From Bacteroidales bacterium (GTDB lineage: Bacteria > Bacteroidota > Bacteroidia > Bacteroidales > UBA932), in contig JAGAAY010000089.1 in the NCBI GenBank assembly GCA_017615065.1, forward strand, positions 1 through 51,293: 51,293 nt of DNA. Direction: 5' to 3'. The translations under genes were made by a program, and so were the position numbers. Shown piece by piece: positions 8,264-17,963 of the stretch; position 1 is the first letter of the stretch, and every line of letters begins with the position of its first letter. The notes under the pieces were generated by a model that was not told where the DNA came from, ran no database searches, and saw nothing but the letters and a program-made list of their open reading frames with translations.

Positions 8264-8294
8264 CAAAGATATATATAATTATCGATAATACAAA
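8264..8294 (-). promoter_or_regulatory. Toxin-antitoxin promoter with palindromic operator
   Basis: On the minus strand: TTTG (8294-8291), a spacer of exactly 19 bp, then TATCTTTG (8271-8264), a perfect Bacteroidota promoter. The antitoxin ATG lies 12 bp downstream. The spacer contains the perfect palindrome ATTATCGATAAT (8278-8289), a plausible operator for the antitoxin. The -33 overlaps the T-run of the upstream terminator. Confidence 0.75.
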
Positions 8295-8326
8295 AAAGAG
8301 CGATGTCCAAACGGACACCGCTCTTT
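8291..8326 (-). terminator. Intrinsic terminator of the SusCD operon
   Basis: Stem of 14 bp with one mismatch, arms 8313-8326 and 8295-8308, 4-nt loop (8309-8312), followed on the minus strand by six T residues (8297-8292). It sits 24 bp after the lipoprotein stop and separates the uptake operon from the toxin-antitoxin pair. Confidence 0.85.
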
Positions 8327-8350
8327 ATTTAGAGTAATACTGGTATTGTA

Positions 8351-8992
8351 TTACCAGCCCTTAGCAACGAGCCACTGCTCAAACTCTGCAGCATCTTCTC
8401 CCCAACCGGTTTTCTTCTGTCCCTTAAGGGTATATGAATCAGAAGTGCCGTCTTTGTAGTTAAGGGTATACTTAAACTCAATAGAGTCGGCTTTATAACC
8501 TGAAGGAGTCACAACACCGTCAGTAACAACCTTACCATCGGTAATAGTTGCAGACTGTGCAAGGGTGAAATATGCCGGCCACTGTCTTGTTGCGGTATAC
8601 ATTGAACCATTGCTAGCCATTGATTCATAATAAGGATTCCAGGCTGTCGTAGGTTCAGCTGCTGCAACGTTCGTTGCAGAGAACGTCAGATTTTCTGCAT
8701 CAATGTCAATCTTGAAGCGAACCGCATACAGTCGCTGCCAGTTGCAATATGAATAATCCATATCAACAATGGTAATCCAGCCGGCATCGGGATCGTCGTT
8801 GGTAGTATTAGTAATTACGATTCCAAAGATTGTAGTAGTATCTGTCTGTCCTTCAGGAATGGCAAATGCCATATACTTTCCGTCAATCTTGTAGATTGCG
8901 GTCATATCGGGATCGCCAACCTTGTAGGTTTCGCAAGAGAACAAAACTGCGATAGCAGCGACAAGTGCTGAAATTTTGAATATAGTCTTCAT
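8351..8992 (-). CDS. Small lipoprotein of the SusCD operon
   Basis: A 213-aa predicted lipoprotein, third gene of the uptake operon. The signal peptide MKTIFKISALVAAIAVLFSC ends in a lipobox with Cys20. The mature part is beta-rich with many Thr, Asp and aromatic residues (MTAIYKIDGKYMAFA, DDPDAGWITIVDMDYSYCNWQRLYAV). Its layout resembles the lipid-binding/hydrolase-like Lipid_bd lipoproteins that often follow SusD-like genes, but I make that link only tentatively. I chose the Met at 8992 over the one two codons earlier because it gives a standard n-region. It presumably sits on the outer membrane next to the SusCD complex. Confidence 0.8.
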   Translation of the reverse strand: MKTIFKISALVAAIAVLFSCETYKVGDPDMTAIYKIDGKYMAFAIPEGQTDTTTIFGIVITNTTNDDPDAGWITIVDMDYSYCNWQRLYAVRFKIDIDAENLTFSATNVAAAEPTTAWNPYYESMASNGSMYTATRQWPAYFTLAQSATITDGKVVTDGVVTPSGYKADSIEFKYTLNYKDGTSDSYTLKGQKKTGWGEDAAEFEQWLVAKGW

Positions 8993-9005
8993 AGTCATTC
9001 AGTTT

Positions 9006-10415
9006 TTATTTGTGCCACCACATTTTTTCATCAACGGCAAGAGGTGCCGGAGAATTGGGATTATAGTCGGCAGATGTCTTGGAATAGATGAAACGCCTGG
9101 GATAATTACCGGCAGCGAGAACTCCACTTTCATTCGTAATGGTTGTTCCGCGGGTAGGATATCCGGTACGGTTCAGGTCGAACCATGATTCCCAAGGAAG
9201 ACCGTGAACATTGGACGCCCACTTCTGATTGATTACCTGCTCAACCATTGACTCAACGGTACCAGGAACAAAGAGATACGATGTGGCAAGAAGGGCTGTT
9301 GCATCTGCGGCTTTGCATCCAACACGAACGAACGCTGCCTTAACTGCGGCATCGTATGCGGCGGCAGCGGCCACGGCATTATTCAAACGGGCGTATGCTT
9401 CGGCCTGCAGGAACAAAGCCTCATCAACAGTGCTGAAGTAAACGGCCTCGGTAGGATAAAGAGCCAGACGGCTGCTGCTTTCGGGCTTTACAGTCTGTCC
9501 GTAAGGAGCACCCATAACAACGCCACCGGGATTTTCGTCATAGTAATACTTGAGACGAGGGTCGGTTGCTGAAAGAACATTCAAAACATCGCTGCAGCAG
9601 CGGATGTTGGCATCGGTATTCAGCTGGCGGCGGTCGCTCTCATAGAAAGGATTGGACTTGTTGGCCTCATTGGCAAAGTTGTCGAACGCTGCATCCTGTG
9701 CAAGGAAATTATCCTCGGCAAGGAGGTTCTGGATCTTTGTCTTATTGGCAGTGAAGTCACGAAGGAGAACCTTCAGGTAAAGGGTGTTCACAAACTGGAA
9801 CCATGCATCAGTGTCACCGCCGAAGACCATATCGGAACTGACGGAAACGTTCTGAACCTCATCAGCGGCTGCTTTGGCGGCATCCATTGCGCGGATTTCC
9901 TCGCAAAGAGCAATGATGATACCCTGCATCTCCTGTGCGGAATCGAATTTAGGAGTCTGGGTTTCCTTAAGATATCCTTCTGTGTATGCAACATCTCCGT
10001 AAAGAGAGGTGAGAAGGTACAGCGAATATGCCAGCATGGCTTTTGCTTCCAGCGTGTAGTTGCTGGCATTTCCTTTTTCTTCTGCCTTAGCAACAACCTC
10101 CCTGATACGGGGGAGAACCGAAGCATAGAAATAAGTCCAGGGGCTGGTAAAGGTAGAGTTGGTCACATCGTTCGTCATGATAGTGTAATACTGGTTAGTA
10201 TTAGCGTTCTGAACGACATACTGTGCCCAGAATGAACCATAGAGGGAGAGTTCATAACCCACTTTATCTGCCGTCATCAACTGGATGGTAGGCATAAGCA
10301 TGGCCATGTCGGCTTCTCCCACATAGTTGGGGTTGGTATTGATATCCAGCCATTTATTGCAGCTTGTAGCTACGAGAGCCGCACTAAGCGCAAGAATGGT
10401 AAAGAATTTTTTCAT
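9006..10415 (-). CDS. SusD/RagB-like outer-membrane lipoprotein
   Basis: The substrate-binding lid of a SusCD transporter, 469 aa. The signal peptide MKKFFTILALSAALVATSC has a lipobox with Cys19, followed by KWLDINTNPNYVGEADM, typical of the SusD-like_2 type. TPR-like helices follow (YTLEAKAMLAYSLYLLTSLYGDVAYTEG at about 120-148 and EALFLQAEAYARLNNAVAAAAAYDAAV at about 333-359), and the C-terminus has the usual WFDLNRTGYPT and NYPRRFIYS. It lies 18 bp after susC and 13 bp before the small lipoprotein. Members of this SusD type often serve peptide or other non-polysaccharide import, and no glycoside hydrolase gene is nearby, so a glycan substrate is not supported. Confidence 0.93.
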   Translation of the reverse strand: MKKFFTILALSAALVATSCNKWLDINTNPNYVGEADMAMLMPTIQLMTADKVGYELSLYGSFWAQYVVQNANTNQYYTIMTNDVTNSTFTSPWTYFYASVLPRIREVVAKAEEKGNASNYTLEAKAMLAYSLYLLTSLYGDVAYTEGYLKETQTPKFDSAQEMQGIIIALCEEIRAMDAAKAAADEVQNVSVSSDMVFGGDTDAWFQFVNTLYLKVLLRDFTANKTKIQNLLAEDNFLAQDAAFDNFANEANKSNPFYESDRRQLNTDANIRCCSDVLNVLSATDPRLKYYYDENPGGVVMGAPYGQTVKPESSSRLALYPTEAVYFSTVDEALFLQAEAYARLNNAVAAAAAYDAAVKAAFVRVGCKAADATALLATSYLFVPGTVESMVEQVINQKWASNVHGLPWESWFDLNRTGYPTRGTTITNESGVLAAGNYPRRFIYSKTSADYNPNSPAPLAVDEKMWWHK

Positions 10416-10433
10416 AATGCAATCTCCTTTCTT

Positions 10434-13400
10434 TTAGAAAACAATCTTGATGTTGCAACCCACATTGCGGGTGGAAGGAGCGGAGTAGTATTCTCCGTAG
10501 AGAGAGCCAAGGTCGTTACCATAGTTGGTCATATCCGGGTCGATAAGTCCCTGCTTGGGAGTCCACATGAGAAGGTTGCGGCCGAAGAAACCGACCTCGA
10601 TTGTGGAAAGCCAGTTGATATTGGCAAACAGCTTCTCGGGAAGACGGTAGGAAGCGGTGAGTTCACGGAGCTTCAGATAGGTCTTATCGAGGAGGTTGTC
10701 ACGATAACGAACATAGTTGTAGTTGGAATACCACTCACCGTTAATATTGTAGTAGGAATTAACGGGAAGGTTATTCTCTACATATATAGGCTTACCTGTA
10801 GCAGCGTCTGTGCCGGCCTGGTAAACAGCGTGCTGGTGTACCCAGGGATCACGGAGGTTGTACATGGTTTCTTCTGCATTACCGTCGAACAGGGCGATAC
10901 CCTTTGTTGCGGAATACATCAGACCACCCTTACGATAGTCGAAGCTTGCACCGAAGGTGAAGTTCTTGTAACGGATGTTAGTATTGAGACCCATGGTGAA
11001 GTCTGAGTCGGCCTTACCAAGAGTTTCATACTCTGTATTATCGTATAAGGGGAGACCGGTGATATTGTGAACTATGGTGTATCCGTTGAACTCGCTTTCG
11101 GGATCATCCACAGTTGCAATCTTATAGTCTACCCAAGTGCCAACAGACTCTCCAAGGATAGCTTTCAGCTGAGGACCGCTGGAAAGACCGTAAATTGTAT
11201 ATTCTTTCACTTCGTCCCAGAGTTCTTCAACTATGTTGTTGTTCTTTGAGAAGGTGTAGCCGATGGTCCATTCCAGATCCTTGGTGCGTACAGGAACAAC
11301 GCCAACTGCAACCTCAATACCCTTGTTGCGGATCTTACCGACGTTGCGGACAGCGGAGGTATAACCGGATTCGGGAGCGAGGGTTGCGGAAACAATCTGG
11401 TTCTCTGTGAGTTTGTCATAGAGGGCCACATCGAAGCTTAAGCGGTTCTTGAACAGACGTACATCCACACCGAGTTCTTTTTCAGTTGAAATCTCGGGCT
11501 TGAGGTCGGTTGAAGGAATGCGGGCGCTCTTGTTCAGACCAACAAAGCTGTTGAGAGGGAACGTAAGGCTGCCGAATCCACCGGTGGCGGAAGCAAGTGA
11601 ATAGTAGCTGGAAGTATAGTAAGTGGGAGCGTCGCTACCGGTCTTACCATAACCGCCACGAATCTTGAGGAAGCTCAGGACATCACTCTTGATATCGAAC
11701 AGGTCTGTAAGGATAACAGAACCGTTAGCACCCCAGTAGAAGTAGTCGTTGTCGTTGATAGGAAGGGTTGAAGACCAGTCGTTACGGGCAGAGAGAGTCA
11801 GATAGATTGCATCTTTCCAACCGAAGTCTGCCTGTGCGTAAGCACCAATAAGGCGGCGCATCGACATTGAAGAGGCGGCCTGAGGAACAGCACCTGCAGT
11901 GTTGAGGAAGCTATTCCAACCGGAAATGACAATACCGTCGAGGGTACCGGAAATGGCGGAAGCGTCACGCTGGTTCACATTGACACCGGCAACTCCGTGG
12001 ATGGAGATATCCTCACCAATGCGATAGTCAGCATTCAGGAGGAAGTTGGCATCAATCTGAGATGAACGCTGTGCTACCTGATATACGTTACCGTTTTCAG
12101 CAGATGCTCCTTCATTTTCTGCATAAGATCCAGGATTGAAAGTCCAGAGGTTGTTGAAATCCTTCTCGATGAAATTGGTTACATCCAGACCGCCGCGGGC
12201 GATGAACTGGAGACCCTTCATGAGCTGAAGGCCAAACTCTGCGCTGCCGTATACACGGTCGTCGGTATAGGTGGAGTAGTTATTGTCCAGAGTCCACCAG
12301 GGGTTCTGTGCATACGGAGTATAGAAGTTATCCGCATTGTTAAGAACGTTCTGCCAGTCGCGGACATCGGCATAGTCGACATTCACAGGATACTGGAGGA
12401 TGTCCTGATAGATGGTGGAACCGCTGCCGCCCTGACCGGTCATGGAGTTGCGGACATTCTTGCGGACATAGTTGATGCTGTAGTTCAACCATGCGAGACC
12501 GTCGTGGATCTTGGTGTTTCCACGGAACGAGAAGTTGTTCCTCTTGTAGAAGTCGTTCTTTCCGGGGAGAATACCGTCGGAATTGATATTACCATAAGAA
12601 ACTACAAAACCGGTTGATTTACTACCGCCCTTGATGGTAATGTTGTTGTTGGCTTCGAAACCGTTGGTGTAGAAGTTCTTCAGAGAATTCTTCTTGTAAG
12701 AGTAAGAGGTGTGGTACTCGGGGTTGTCCCAAATATCATCATAATTTCCGGGGTTGTAACCGGCAAAACCTGCACCGGGACGCCAGATAACGTCACGTCC
12801 ATCCAGGAGGTTACCCCATGAACCATTCTCTGTAGGAGAATAACAGTCGAACACATAGCCGTCATAGCTATAGAACCAACCCTGACCGAAACGGTTCTGG
12901 ATCTGAGGGATACGGAGGACGCTGCTCACCTGGAAGGAGCCGTCGTAGGTAACCGTGATGTCTTCATTCTGAACACCGCGCTTGGTGGTGATGATAATAG
13001 CACCATTACTTGCACGTGAACCATAAAGAGCGGTTGCGGACGCACCCTTGAGAACGGTGATGGACTCGATGTCTTCCGGGTTGACATCAGAAGCCTGGTT
13101 ACCGAAGTCGATGGAGTTGTTCAGTCCCTGGTAACCCATGGTGCTGTTAGACATTGGAACACCGTCCACGATGTACAGCGGGGAGTTACTTGCGAATGAA
13201 GAATAACCACGGACGATAACCTTCTGGGAAGTACCGGTACCGCCAGACGAAGAAATCTGGACACCGGCAACCTTACCGGACAGACCGGAAAGGGCGTCAG
13301 CAGAGTGTCCCTTGATAATTTCCTCGGCGCGGACGGTGGTTGATGCGTAACCCAGCGTCTTCTCTTGCCTGGTCATACCTGTTGCGGTGATAACCACTTC

Positions 13401-13706
13401 GTCGAGGCCGATGGCATCTTCCTCCATGGTTACATCGATACGGGTCTGACTTCCGACAGGAACCGTAACGTCTTTCATTCCGAAGAATGAAAATTTCACA
13501 GCGTTACCGTTGCGGATGTTCAGGGTATAAGCACCCGTTGCATCGGTAACTGTGCCGATATTGGTGCCCTCCACAATAACAGAAACACCGGGCAGGGGAT
13601 CGCCATTCTGGTCGATAACCGTACCGGAAATCTGCTTGTTCTGCGCATAAAGCGTAGTTGTTAGAACAGCCAAAAGGCACGCCATGAACAGTCTTGCTTT
13701 TTTCAT
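10434..13706 (-). CDS. SusC/RagA-like TonB-dependent outer-membrane transporter
   Basis: A TonB-dependent beta-barrel of 1,090 aa. Order of parts: signal peptide (1-21, ending LYA-Q), carboxypeptidase-regulatory-like domain (about 25-95, ISGTVIDQNGDPLPGVSV), plug domain with SGKVAGVQISS, VIVRGYSSF and the SusC signature LYIVDGVPM (about 176-184), then a 22-strand barrel ending NIKIVF with the terminal Phe used by the BAM machinery. It imports an unknown substrate together with the SusD-like lid encoded next. A promoter with a leader of about 95 nt lies upstream. There is no anti-sigma/ECF regulator pair nearby. Confidence 0.96.
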   Translation of the reverse strand: MKKARLFMACLLAVLTTTLYAQNKQISGTVIDQNGDPLPGVSVIVEGTNIGTVTDATGAYTLNIRNGNAVKFSFFGMKDVTVPVGSQTRIDVTMEEDAIGLDEVVITATGMTRQEKTLGYASTTVRAEEIIKGHSADALSGLSGKVAGVQISSSGGTGTSQKVIVRGYSSFASNSPLYIVDGVPMSNSTMGYQGLNNSIDFGNQASDVNPEDIESITVLKGASATALYGSRASNGAIIITTKRGVQNEDITVTYDGSFQVSSVLRIPQIQNRFGQGWFYSYDGYVFDCYSPTENGSWGNLLDGRDVIWRPGAGFAGYNPGNYDDIWDNPEYHTSYSYKKNSLKNFYTNGFEANNNITIKGGSKSTGFVVSYGNINSDGILPGKNDFYKRNNFSFRGNTKIHDGLAWLNYSINYVRKNVRNSMTGQGGSGSTIYQDILQYPVNVDYADVRDWQNVLNNADNFYTPYAQNPWWTLDNNYSTYTDDRVYGSAEFGLQLMKGLQFIARGGLDVTNFIEKDFNNLWTFNPGSYAENEGASAENGNVYQVAQRSSQIDANFLLNADYRIGEDISIHGVAGVNVNQRDASAISGTLDGIVISGWNSFLNTAGAVPQAASSMSMRRLIGAYAQADFGWKDAIYLTLSARNDWSSTLPINDNDYFYWGANGSVILTDLFDIKSDVLSFLKIRGGYGKTGSDAPTYYTSSYYSLASATGGFGSLTFPLNSFVGLNKSARIPSTDLKPEISTEKELGVDVRLFKNRLSFDVALYDKLTENQIVSATLAPESGYTSAVRNVGKIRNKGIEVAVGVVPVRTKDLEWTIGYTFSKNNNIVEELWDEVKEYTIYGLSSGPQLKAILGESVGTWVDYKIATVDDPESEFNGYTIVHNITGLPLYDNTEYETLGKADSDFTMGLNTNIRYKNFTFGASFDYRKGGLMYSATKGIALFDGNAEETMYNLRDPWVHQHAVYQAGTDAATGKPIYVENNLPVNSYYNINGEWYSNYNYVRYRDNLLDKTYLKLRELTASYRLPEKLFANINWLSTIEVGFFGRNLLMWTPKQGLIDPDMTNYGNDLGSLYGEYYSAPSTRNVGCNIKIVF

Positions 13707-13804
13707 AAGCGTAGAGATTTAGTTAAACATAAAATATTGATACAAAAGTTGTTCTATCTTTTTAAAACAGCCTTTTCGGGCTCAATATACTTTTTCCCGA
13801 AATG

Positions 13805-13836
13805 CAAAGATTGAACTTTTTTTTCAAATACCCAAA
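13805..13836 (-). promoter_or_regulatory. SusCD operon promoter
   Basis: Minus strand: TTTG (13836-13833), 20-bp spacer, AATCTTTG (13812-13805, one mismatch to TAnnTTTG). Transcription would start near 13801, leaving a leader of about 95 nt that contains a short AGCC/GGCT hairpin (13769-13782). The rest of the 13707-14010 gap is AT-rich with no ORF. Confidence 0.6.
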
Positions 13837-13998
13837 TTTTGAAAGCTTAATTAAAATACCAAATTAACACTGTAAGGGTATGTTTTTCAGTATTTTTAAA
13901 ATTAATTTACTGTCAAAGAACTAACAATTGTTAACAAAAATGCCCTGTTTATTTGATATTTTAATATTAAAAAAATTTAAGAATTAATTAAAAATATT

Positions 13999-14036
13999 AT
14001 TTAAAGGCCTCTATTCGCTGAATCTGGCCTTTAAAT
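13999..14036 (-). terminator. Terminator of the frdAB transcript
   Basis: Perfect 11-bp inverted repeat ATTTAAAGGCC (13999-14009) / GGCCTTTAAAT (14026-14036), loop of 16 nt. The upstream arm lies inside the last codons of the iron-sulfur subunit gene and the stop codon is in the loop. AT-rich sequence with a short T-run follows on the minus strand. Confidence 0.65.
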
Positions 14037-14754
14037 ATTCACGGTTCAGCCGGGCTATATGGTCGATGGTGACGTGTTTGGGGCACTCCATCTCGCAGGC
14101 CCTGGTGTTTGTACAGTTGCCGAATCCCAGTTCGTCCATCTTGGCAACCATTGCGCGTGCACGCCTTGCTGCCTCCGGTTTACCCTGGGGTAACAGGGCC
14201 AGTGAAGAAACCCTGGCGGCCACAAATAGCATTGCCGATCCGTTCTTGCAGGTGGCAACGCAGGCACCGCATCCCACACATGCGGCTGCATCCATCGACA
14301 GTTCCGCATCATCGTGGGGAATAAGTACTGTATTGGCATCCTGTGCCGATCCGGCACGCACCGTAATAAAACCTCCAGCCTGGAGAATCTTGTCAAAAGC
14401 CTGACGGTCTACAACCAGATCCTTAATCACCGGGAAAGCACCGCTTCTCCAGGGCTCCACGGTAATTGTTGCGCCGGGTTTGAAATGACGCATGAACAAC
14501 TGGCAGGTGGTTACCTGATCGTCCGGCCCGTGCGCGCGCCCGTCTATATATAAGGAACAGGCACCGCAGATTCCTTCGCGGCAGTCGTGGTCGAACGCGA
14601 TGGGTTCAATACCCTTGCGGATCAACTGGTCGTTCAGTATATCAAGCATTTCGAGGAAAGAAGCGTCTTCCTCCACATCCGTAACGTGATATGTCTCGAA
14701 ATGGCCTTTGCTCTTGGCGTTACGCTGACGCCATACTTTCACATTGTATTCCAT
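14011..14754 (-). CDS. frdB: Fumarate reductase / succinate dehydrogenase iron-sulfur subunit
   Basis: The electron-transfer subunit of a complex II enzyme, 247 aa. The 2Fe-2S ferredoxin domain has [17 protein letters not shown] with Cys58, Cys63 and Cys66 and a fourth Cys84 in [10 protein letters not shown]. The C-terminal part has two cysteine clusters for the 4Fe-4S and 3Fe-4S centres: [17 protein letters not shown] and [12 protein letters not shown]. It directly follows the flavoprotein gene (1-bp gap). In anaerobic Bacteroidales this enzyme usually works as a fumarate reductase, but sequence alone does not set direction. A hairpin terminator overlaps its end. Confidence 0.95.
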   Translation of the reverse strand: MEYNVKVWRQRNAKSKGHFETYHVTDVEEDASFLEMLDILNDQLIRKGIEPIAFDHDCREGICGACSLYIDGRAHGPDDQVTTCQLFMRHFKPGATITVEPWRSGAFPVIKDLVVDRQAFDKILQAGGFITVRAGSAQDANTVLIPHDDAELSMDAAACVGCGACVATCKNGSAMLFVAARVSSLALLPQGKPEAARRARAMVAKMDELGFGNCTNTRACEMECPKHVTIDHIARLNREYLKARFSE

Positions 14755-14755
14755 A

Positions 14756-16705
14756 TCAGTCCTTATAGTTACGGGTTGCTATCTTGATATTCTCATACTT
14801 GAGAGGTTCCTTATGTAGCTGAGGCTCAACATCTTCTCCCTTGTATTCCCAGGCGCCCACATACATGAAGTTCTCATCGTCACGCTTTGTTTCACCCTCC
14901 TCCGTCTGCATTTCCTCGCGGAAATGGCCGCCGCAGGATTCCTTGCGGTTAAGAGCGTCGCGAGCCATGAGTTCGCCGATGTCGAAGAAATCCACCAGCC
15001 TCAAAGCCTTTTCCAGTTCCTGGTTGAATTCCTCGTTTGTTCCGGGAACGCGTACCGTCTTCCAGAATTCCTCGCGCAGGGCCTTGATTTCTTCAATACC
15101 CTTCTTAAGACCTTCCTCGTTGCGGGCCATACCCACATATTCCCACATAATGTGGCCGAGTTTCTTGTGAATACTGTCCACAGTTTCTGTTCCCTTCACT
15201 GCAAACAGCTTTGCAATGCGCTCCTTGACAGCCTTTTCTGCCTTTTCAAACTCAGGGGCGTTTACATCGGTCTTAGGCTCCGCAAATTTATGGGAGAGAT
15301 AATCGCCGATGGTGTAAGGAAGAATGAAATATCCGTCGGCCAGACCCTGCATAAGGGCTGATGCGCCCAGGCGGTTTCCTCCGTGGTCGGAGAAGTTTGC
15401 CTCGCCGATAGCGTATAGGCCGGGAATTGTGGTCTGAAGATCATAATCCACCCAAAGTCCTCCCATTGTATAATGGATGGCGGGATAAATCATCATAGGT
15501 TCTTCCCAGGGCGATGACGACGTAATCTTCTCGTACATCTGGAAAAGGTTGCCGTAGCGCTCTTCCACCCTCTGGTGACCGAGCCTCTTGATTGCATCGG
15601 CAAAATCCAGGAATACTGCCAGACCTGTTTCATTAACACCGAAACCTGCATCGCAACGCTCTTTTGCAGCGCGGGATGCAACGTCACGGGGAACCAGGTT
15701 TCCGAAGGCGGGATAACGGCGCTCGAGATAGTAATCACGGTCTTCCTCAGGTATCTGGGAAGGCTTTATTTCGTGATTACGGAGTTTCTTCACGTCCTCC
15801 ATCTTCTTGGGTACCCAGATACGGCCGTCATTACGCAGTGATTCACTCATAAGGGTGAGTTTGCACTGCTGGTCTCCGTGAACCGGAATACATGTGGGAT
15901 GGATCTGGGCGAAGCACGGGTTGGCAAAGAACGCTCCCTTGCGGTATGCCTGCATAATGGCGCTGCCGTTGGAATTCATTGCATTGGTGGAAAGGAAATA
16001 AGTGTTTCCGTATCCGCCGGTTGCAAGAACCACCGCATGTGCTCCGAAACGCTCAATTTCACCGGTAACGAGATTACGGGCAATAATACCCTTTGCCTCG
16101 CCGTTTATAATAACGAGGTCAAGCATCTCGTGACGCGGATAACTCTTTACGGTTCCAGCCGCAATTTCCTTGTTAAGTGATGCATAAGCGCCAAGAAGCA
16201 GCTGCTGACCGGTTTGACCGCGGGCGTAGAATGTACGGCTCACCTGGACACCGCCGAATGAACGGTTGGCCAGATATCCGCCGTATTCACGGGCGAAAGG
16301 AACACCCTGAGCCACACATTGGTCGATGATGGCTGCGCTTACTTCGGCCAGGCGGTAAACGTTTGCTTCCCTGCTGCGGTAGTCGCCTCCCTTGATTGTG
16401 TCGTAGAAGAGACGATATACTGAATCGTTATCGTTCTGGTAGTTCTTTGCAGCGTTAATACCACCCTGGGCGGCAATTGAATGCGCCCTTCTGGGGGAAT
16501 CGCTGATGCAGAAAATCTTGACATTATATCCCAGCTCGCCAAGTGAAGCGGCTGCGGAAGCTCCGCCAAGACCGGTTCCAACTACGATAACTTCCAGTTT
16601 CCGCTTGTTGTTGGGGGAAACGATCCTGATTTCGGCTTTGCGTTTTGCCCATTTTTGAGCTAACGGACCGTCAGGAATCTTGGAGTTAAGTTTTAAGTCG
16701 GCCAT
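14756..16705 (-). CDS. frdA: Fumarate reductase / succinate dehydrogenase flavoprotein subunit
   Basis: The catalytic subunit with covalent FAD, 649 aa. It shows the FAD-binding [22 protein letters not shown], the [15 protein letters not shown] segment whose His attaches [19 protein letters not shown] near the active site, and [17 protein letters not shown]. The start at 16705 ([19 protein letters not shown]) matches the family; the longer frame to 16768 runs into the promoter. The expected cytochrome b anchor subunit (frdC/sdhC), normally just upstream in Bacteroidales, is absent: ruvB is the next gene. Upstream is a promoter fused to a terminator-like hairpin. Confidence 0.96.
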   Translation of the reverse strand: MADLKLNSKIPDGPLAQKWAKRKAEIRIVSPNNKRKLEVIVVGTGLGGASAAASLGELGYNVKIFCISDSPRRAHSIAAQGGINAAKNYQNDNDSVYRLFYDTIKGGDYRSREANVYRLAEVSAAIIDQCVAQGVPFAREYGGYLANRSFGGVQVSRTFYARGQTGQQLLLGAYASLNKEIAAGTVKSYPRHEMLDLVIINGEAKGIIARNLVTGEIERFGAHAVVLATGGYGNTYFLSTNAMNSNGSAIMQAYRKGAFFANPCFAQIHPTCIPVHGDQQCKLTLMSESLRNDGRIWVPKKMEDVKKLRNHEIKPSQIPEEDRDYYLERRYPAFGNLVPRDVASRAAKERCDAGFGVNETGLAVFLDFADAIKRLGHQRVEERYGNLFQMYEKITSSSPWEEPMMIYPAIHYTMGGLWVDYDLQTTIPGLYAIGEANFSDHGGNRLGASALMQGLADGYFILPYTIGDYLSHKFAEPKTDVNAPEFEKAEKAVKERIAKLFAVKGTETVDSIHKKLGHIMWEYVGMARNEEGLKKGIEEIKALREEFWKTVRVPGTNEEFNQELEKALRLVDFFDIGELMARDALNRKESCGGHFREEMQTEEGETKRDDENFMYVGAWEYKGEDVEPQLHKEPLKYENIKIATRNYKD

Positions 16706-16737
16706 ATAATAACTTTTAGGTTTTAGGCTTAGTAATG

Positions 16738-16769
16738 CAAGTCTAACAAAAAAAATAGAAAAGTACAAA
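16738..16769 (-). promoter_or_regulatory. frdAB promoter
   Basis: Minus strand: TTTG (16769-16766), 20-bp spacer, TAGACTTG (16745-16738; one mismatch in TAnnTTTG). The frdA ATG is 32 bp downstream of the box, giving a leader of about 25 nt. The -33 sits in the loop of the 16754-16788 hairpin. Confidence 0.6.
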
Positions 16770-16788
16770 CATTTAGCACTTTTCTATT
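16748..16788 (-). terminator. Hairpin with T-run, likely ruvB terminator
   Basis: Perfect 11-bp inverted repeat AATAGAAAAGT (16754-16764) / ACTTTTCTATT (16778-16788), 13-nt loop, followed on the minus strand by eight T residues (16755-16748). It has the form of an AT-rich intrinsic terminator for ruvB. Because the frdA -33 lies in the loop and the T-run in the spacer, it could also act as an operator. Confidence 0.6.
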
Positions 16789-16825
16789 AAAAATTAGTAT
16801 AAAACATTCCGTCTAATGGCCAGTC

Positions 16826-16874
16826 TGGACTAAAAGTTTTTTTGTCTGAAAAATGCCAAAAAAACTTTTGTCCA
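16826..16874. repeat. Long inverted repeat downstream of ruvB
   Basis: Arms 16826-16842 (TGGACTAAAAG plus T-run) and 16858-16874 (A-run plus CTTTTGTCCA) pair over about 17 bp with a single bulged base; loop of about 14 nt. It lies 26 bp after the ruvB stop. The T-runs are inside the stem, so it is not a classic terminator on either strand, although it may act with the second hairpin. Confidence 0.6.
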
Positions 16875-16899
16875 GTACTGTCCTGTACTACATTAAACC

Positions 16900-17940
16900 C
16901 TAAAAGAGACTTCCAGTCTCGTCTGGCGTGGATTTCCGCATCGGAAGATACGCGTCAAGGCCGAGGTGATGATAGGCGAGGTCGGTGGCGACGCGGCCGC
17001 GCTGGGTGCGGACGATGAAGCCTTCTTTGATTAAGAAGGGTTCGTATACTTCTTCCAGTGTGCCTGTGTCTTCGCTTATGGAGGTTGCAAGGGTACCTAC
17101 GCCAACAGGACCGCCTTTGAAGGTGGTTATAAGGGTGCGAAGGATCTTGTTGTCGATGGAATCCAGGCCGCGGGTATCAATCTTTAGCTTGTTCAAGGCG
17201 AAGCGGGCTATTTCAAGGTCGATGCTGCCGTTACCCACCACCTGGGCAAAGTCACGGACCCGTTTTAATAAAGCATTTGCAATACGTGGAGTTCCGCGGC
17301 TGCGAAGCGCTATTTCTGAAGCTGCATCGTCATCAATCGTAATATTGAGAATGGTAGCGCTGCGGATTATAATCTTTTTCAACTCCTTTGTATCGTAATA
17401 CTCCAGAGCACAGTTAATACCAAAACGTTCGCGAAGAGGAGCTGTGAGTAAACCGCTCCTGGTTGTTGCGCCAACAAGTGTGAAAGGATTGAGGGTTATA
17501 CGCACAGATCTTGCACCGGGCCCCTTGTCAATCATTATATCTATCACATAATCTTCCATTGCGGAATACAGGTATTCCTCAACTTCAGGTGACAGACGAT
17601 GAATCTCATCAATAAACAGTACATCTCCTGTCTCAAGGGATGTGAGTAATCCGGCCAGATCCCCGGGCTTGTCAAGTACCGGCCCGCTGGTTACCTTCAT
17701 GTTTACACCCATTTCATTGGCTATGATATGTGCCAGGGTTGTTTTTCCCAGACCGGGAGGGCCGTGGAAAAGAGTATGGTCCAGGGCCTCTCCGCGCATT
17801 TTCGCAGCCTTTATATATATGTTGAGATTGGATACGATTTCGTTCTGTCCGGTAAAATCGTCCAGTTCCTGCGGGCGGATTATTCCGTCCAATTCATTAT
17901 CTTTGCGCTGATTTGTGCTGTGAGGGTCGAAATCACTCAT
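16900..17940 (-). CDS. ruvB: Holliday junction helicase RuvB
   Basis: The AAA+ motor that drives branch migration with RuvA, 346 aa. It has [12 protein letters not shown] at the N-terminus, Walker [12 protein letters not shown] (60-70), Walker [16 protein letters not shown], sensor [19 protein letters not shown], and the C-terminal winged-helix domain with [16 protein letters not shown] and [16 protein letters not shown]. The length and motifs are standard. It is divergent from mfd across the AT-rich gap 17941-18198. The -7 box is TATATTTG on the minus strand (17971-17964), 23 bp before the ATG. Confidence 0.97.
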   Translation of the reverse strand: MSDFDPHSTNQRKDNELDGIIRPQELDDFTGQNEIVSNLNIYIKAAKMRGEALDHTLFHGPPGLGKTTLAHIIANEMGVNMKVTSGPVLDKPGDLAGLLTSLETGDVLFIDEIHRLSPEVEEYLYSAMEDYVIDIMIDKGPGARSVRITLNPFTLVGATTRSGLLTAPLRERFGINCALEYYDTKELKKIIIRSATILNITIDDDAASEIALRSRGTPRIANALLKRVRDFAQVVGNGSIDLEIARFALNKLKIDTRGLDSIDNKILRTLITTFKGGPVGVGTLATSISEDTGTLEEVYEPFLIKEGFIVRTQRGRVATDLAYHHLGLDAYLPMRKSTPDETGSLF

Positions 17941-17963
17941 GGGGGCGGTCGGTTTTTCAGCTA

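Noticed and set aside
8351..13706. Polysaccharide utilisation locus
   Set aside because: Only SusC, SusD-like and a lipoprotein are present. There is no glycoside hydrolase, lyase or sensor regulator, and the SusD type is often linked to non-glycan substrates.
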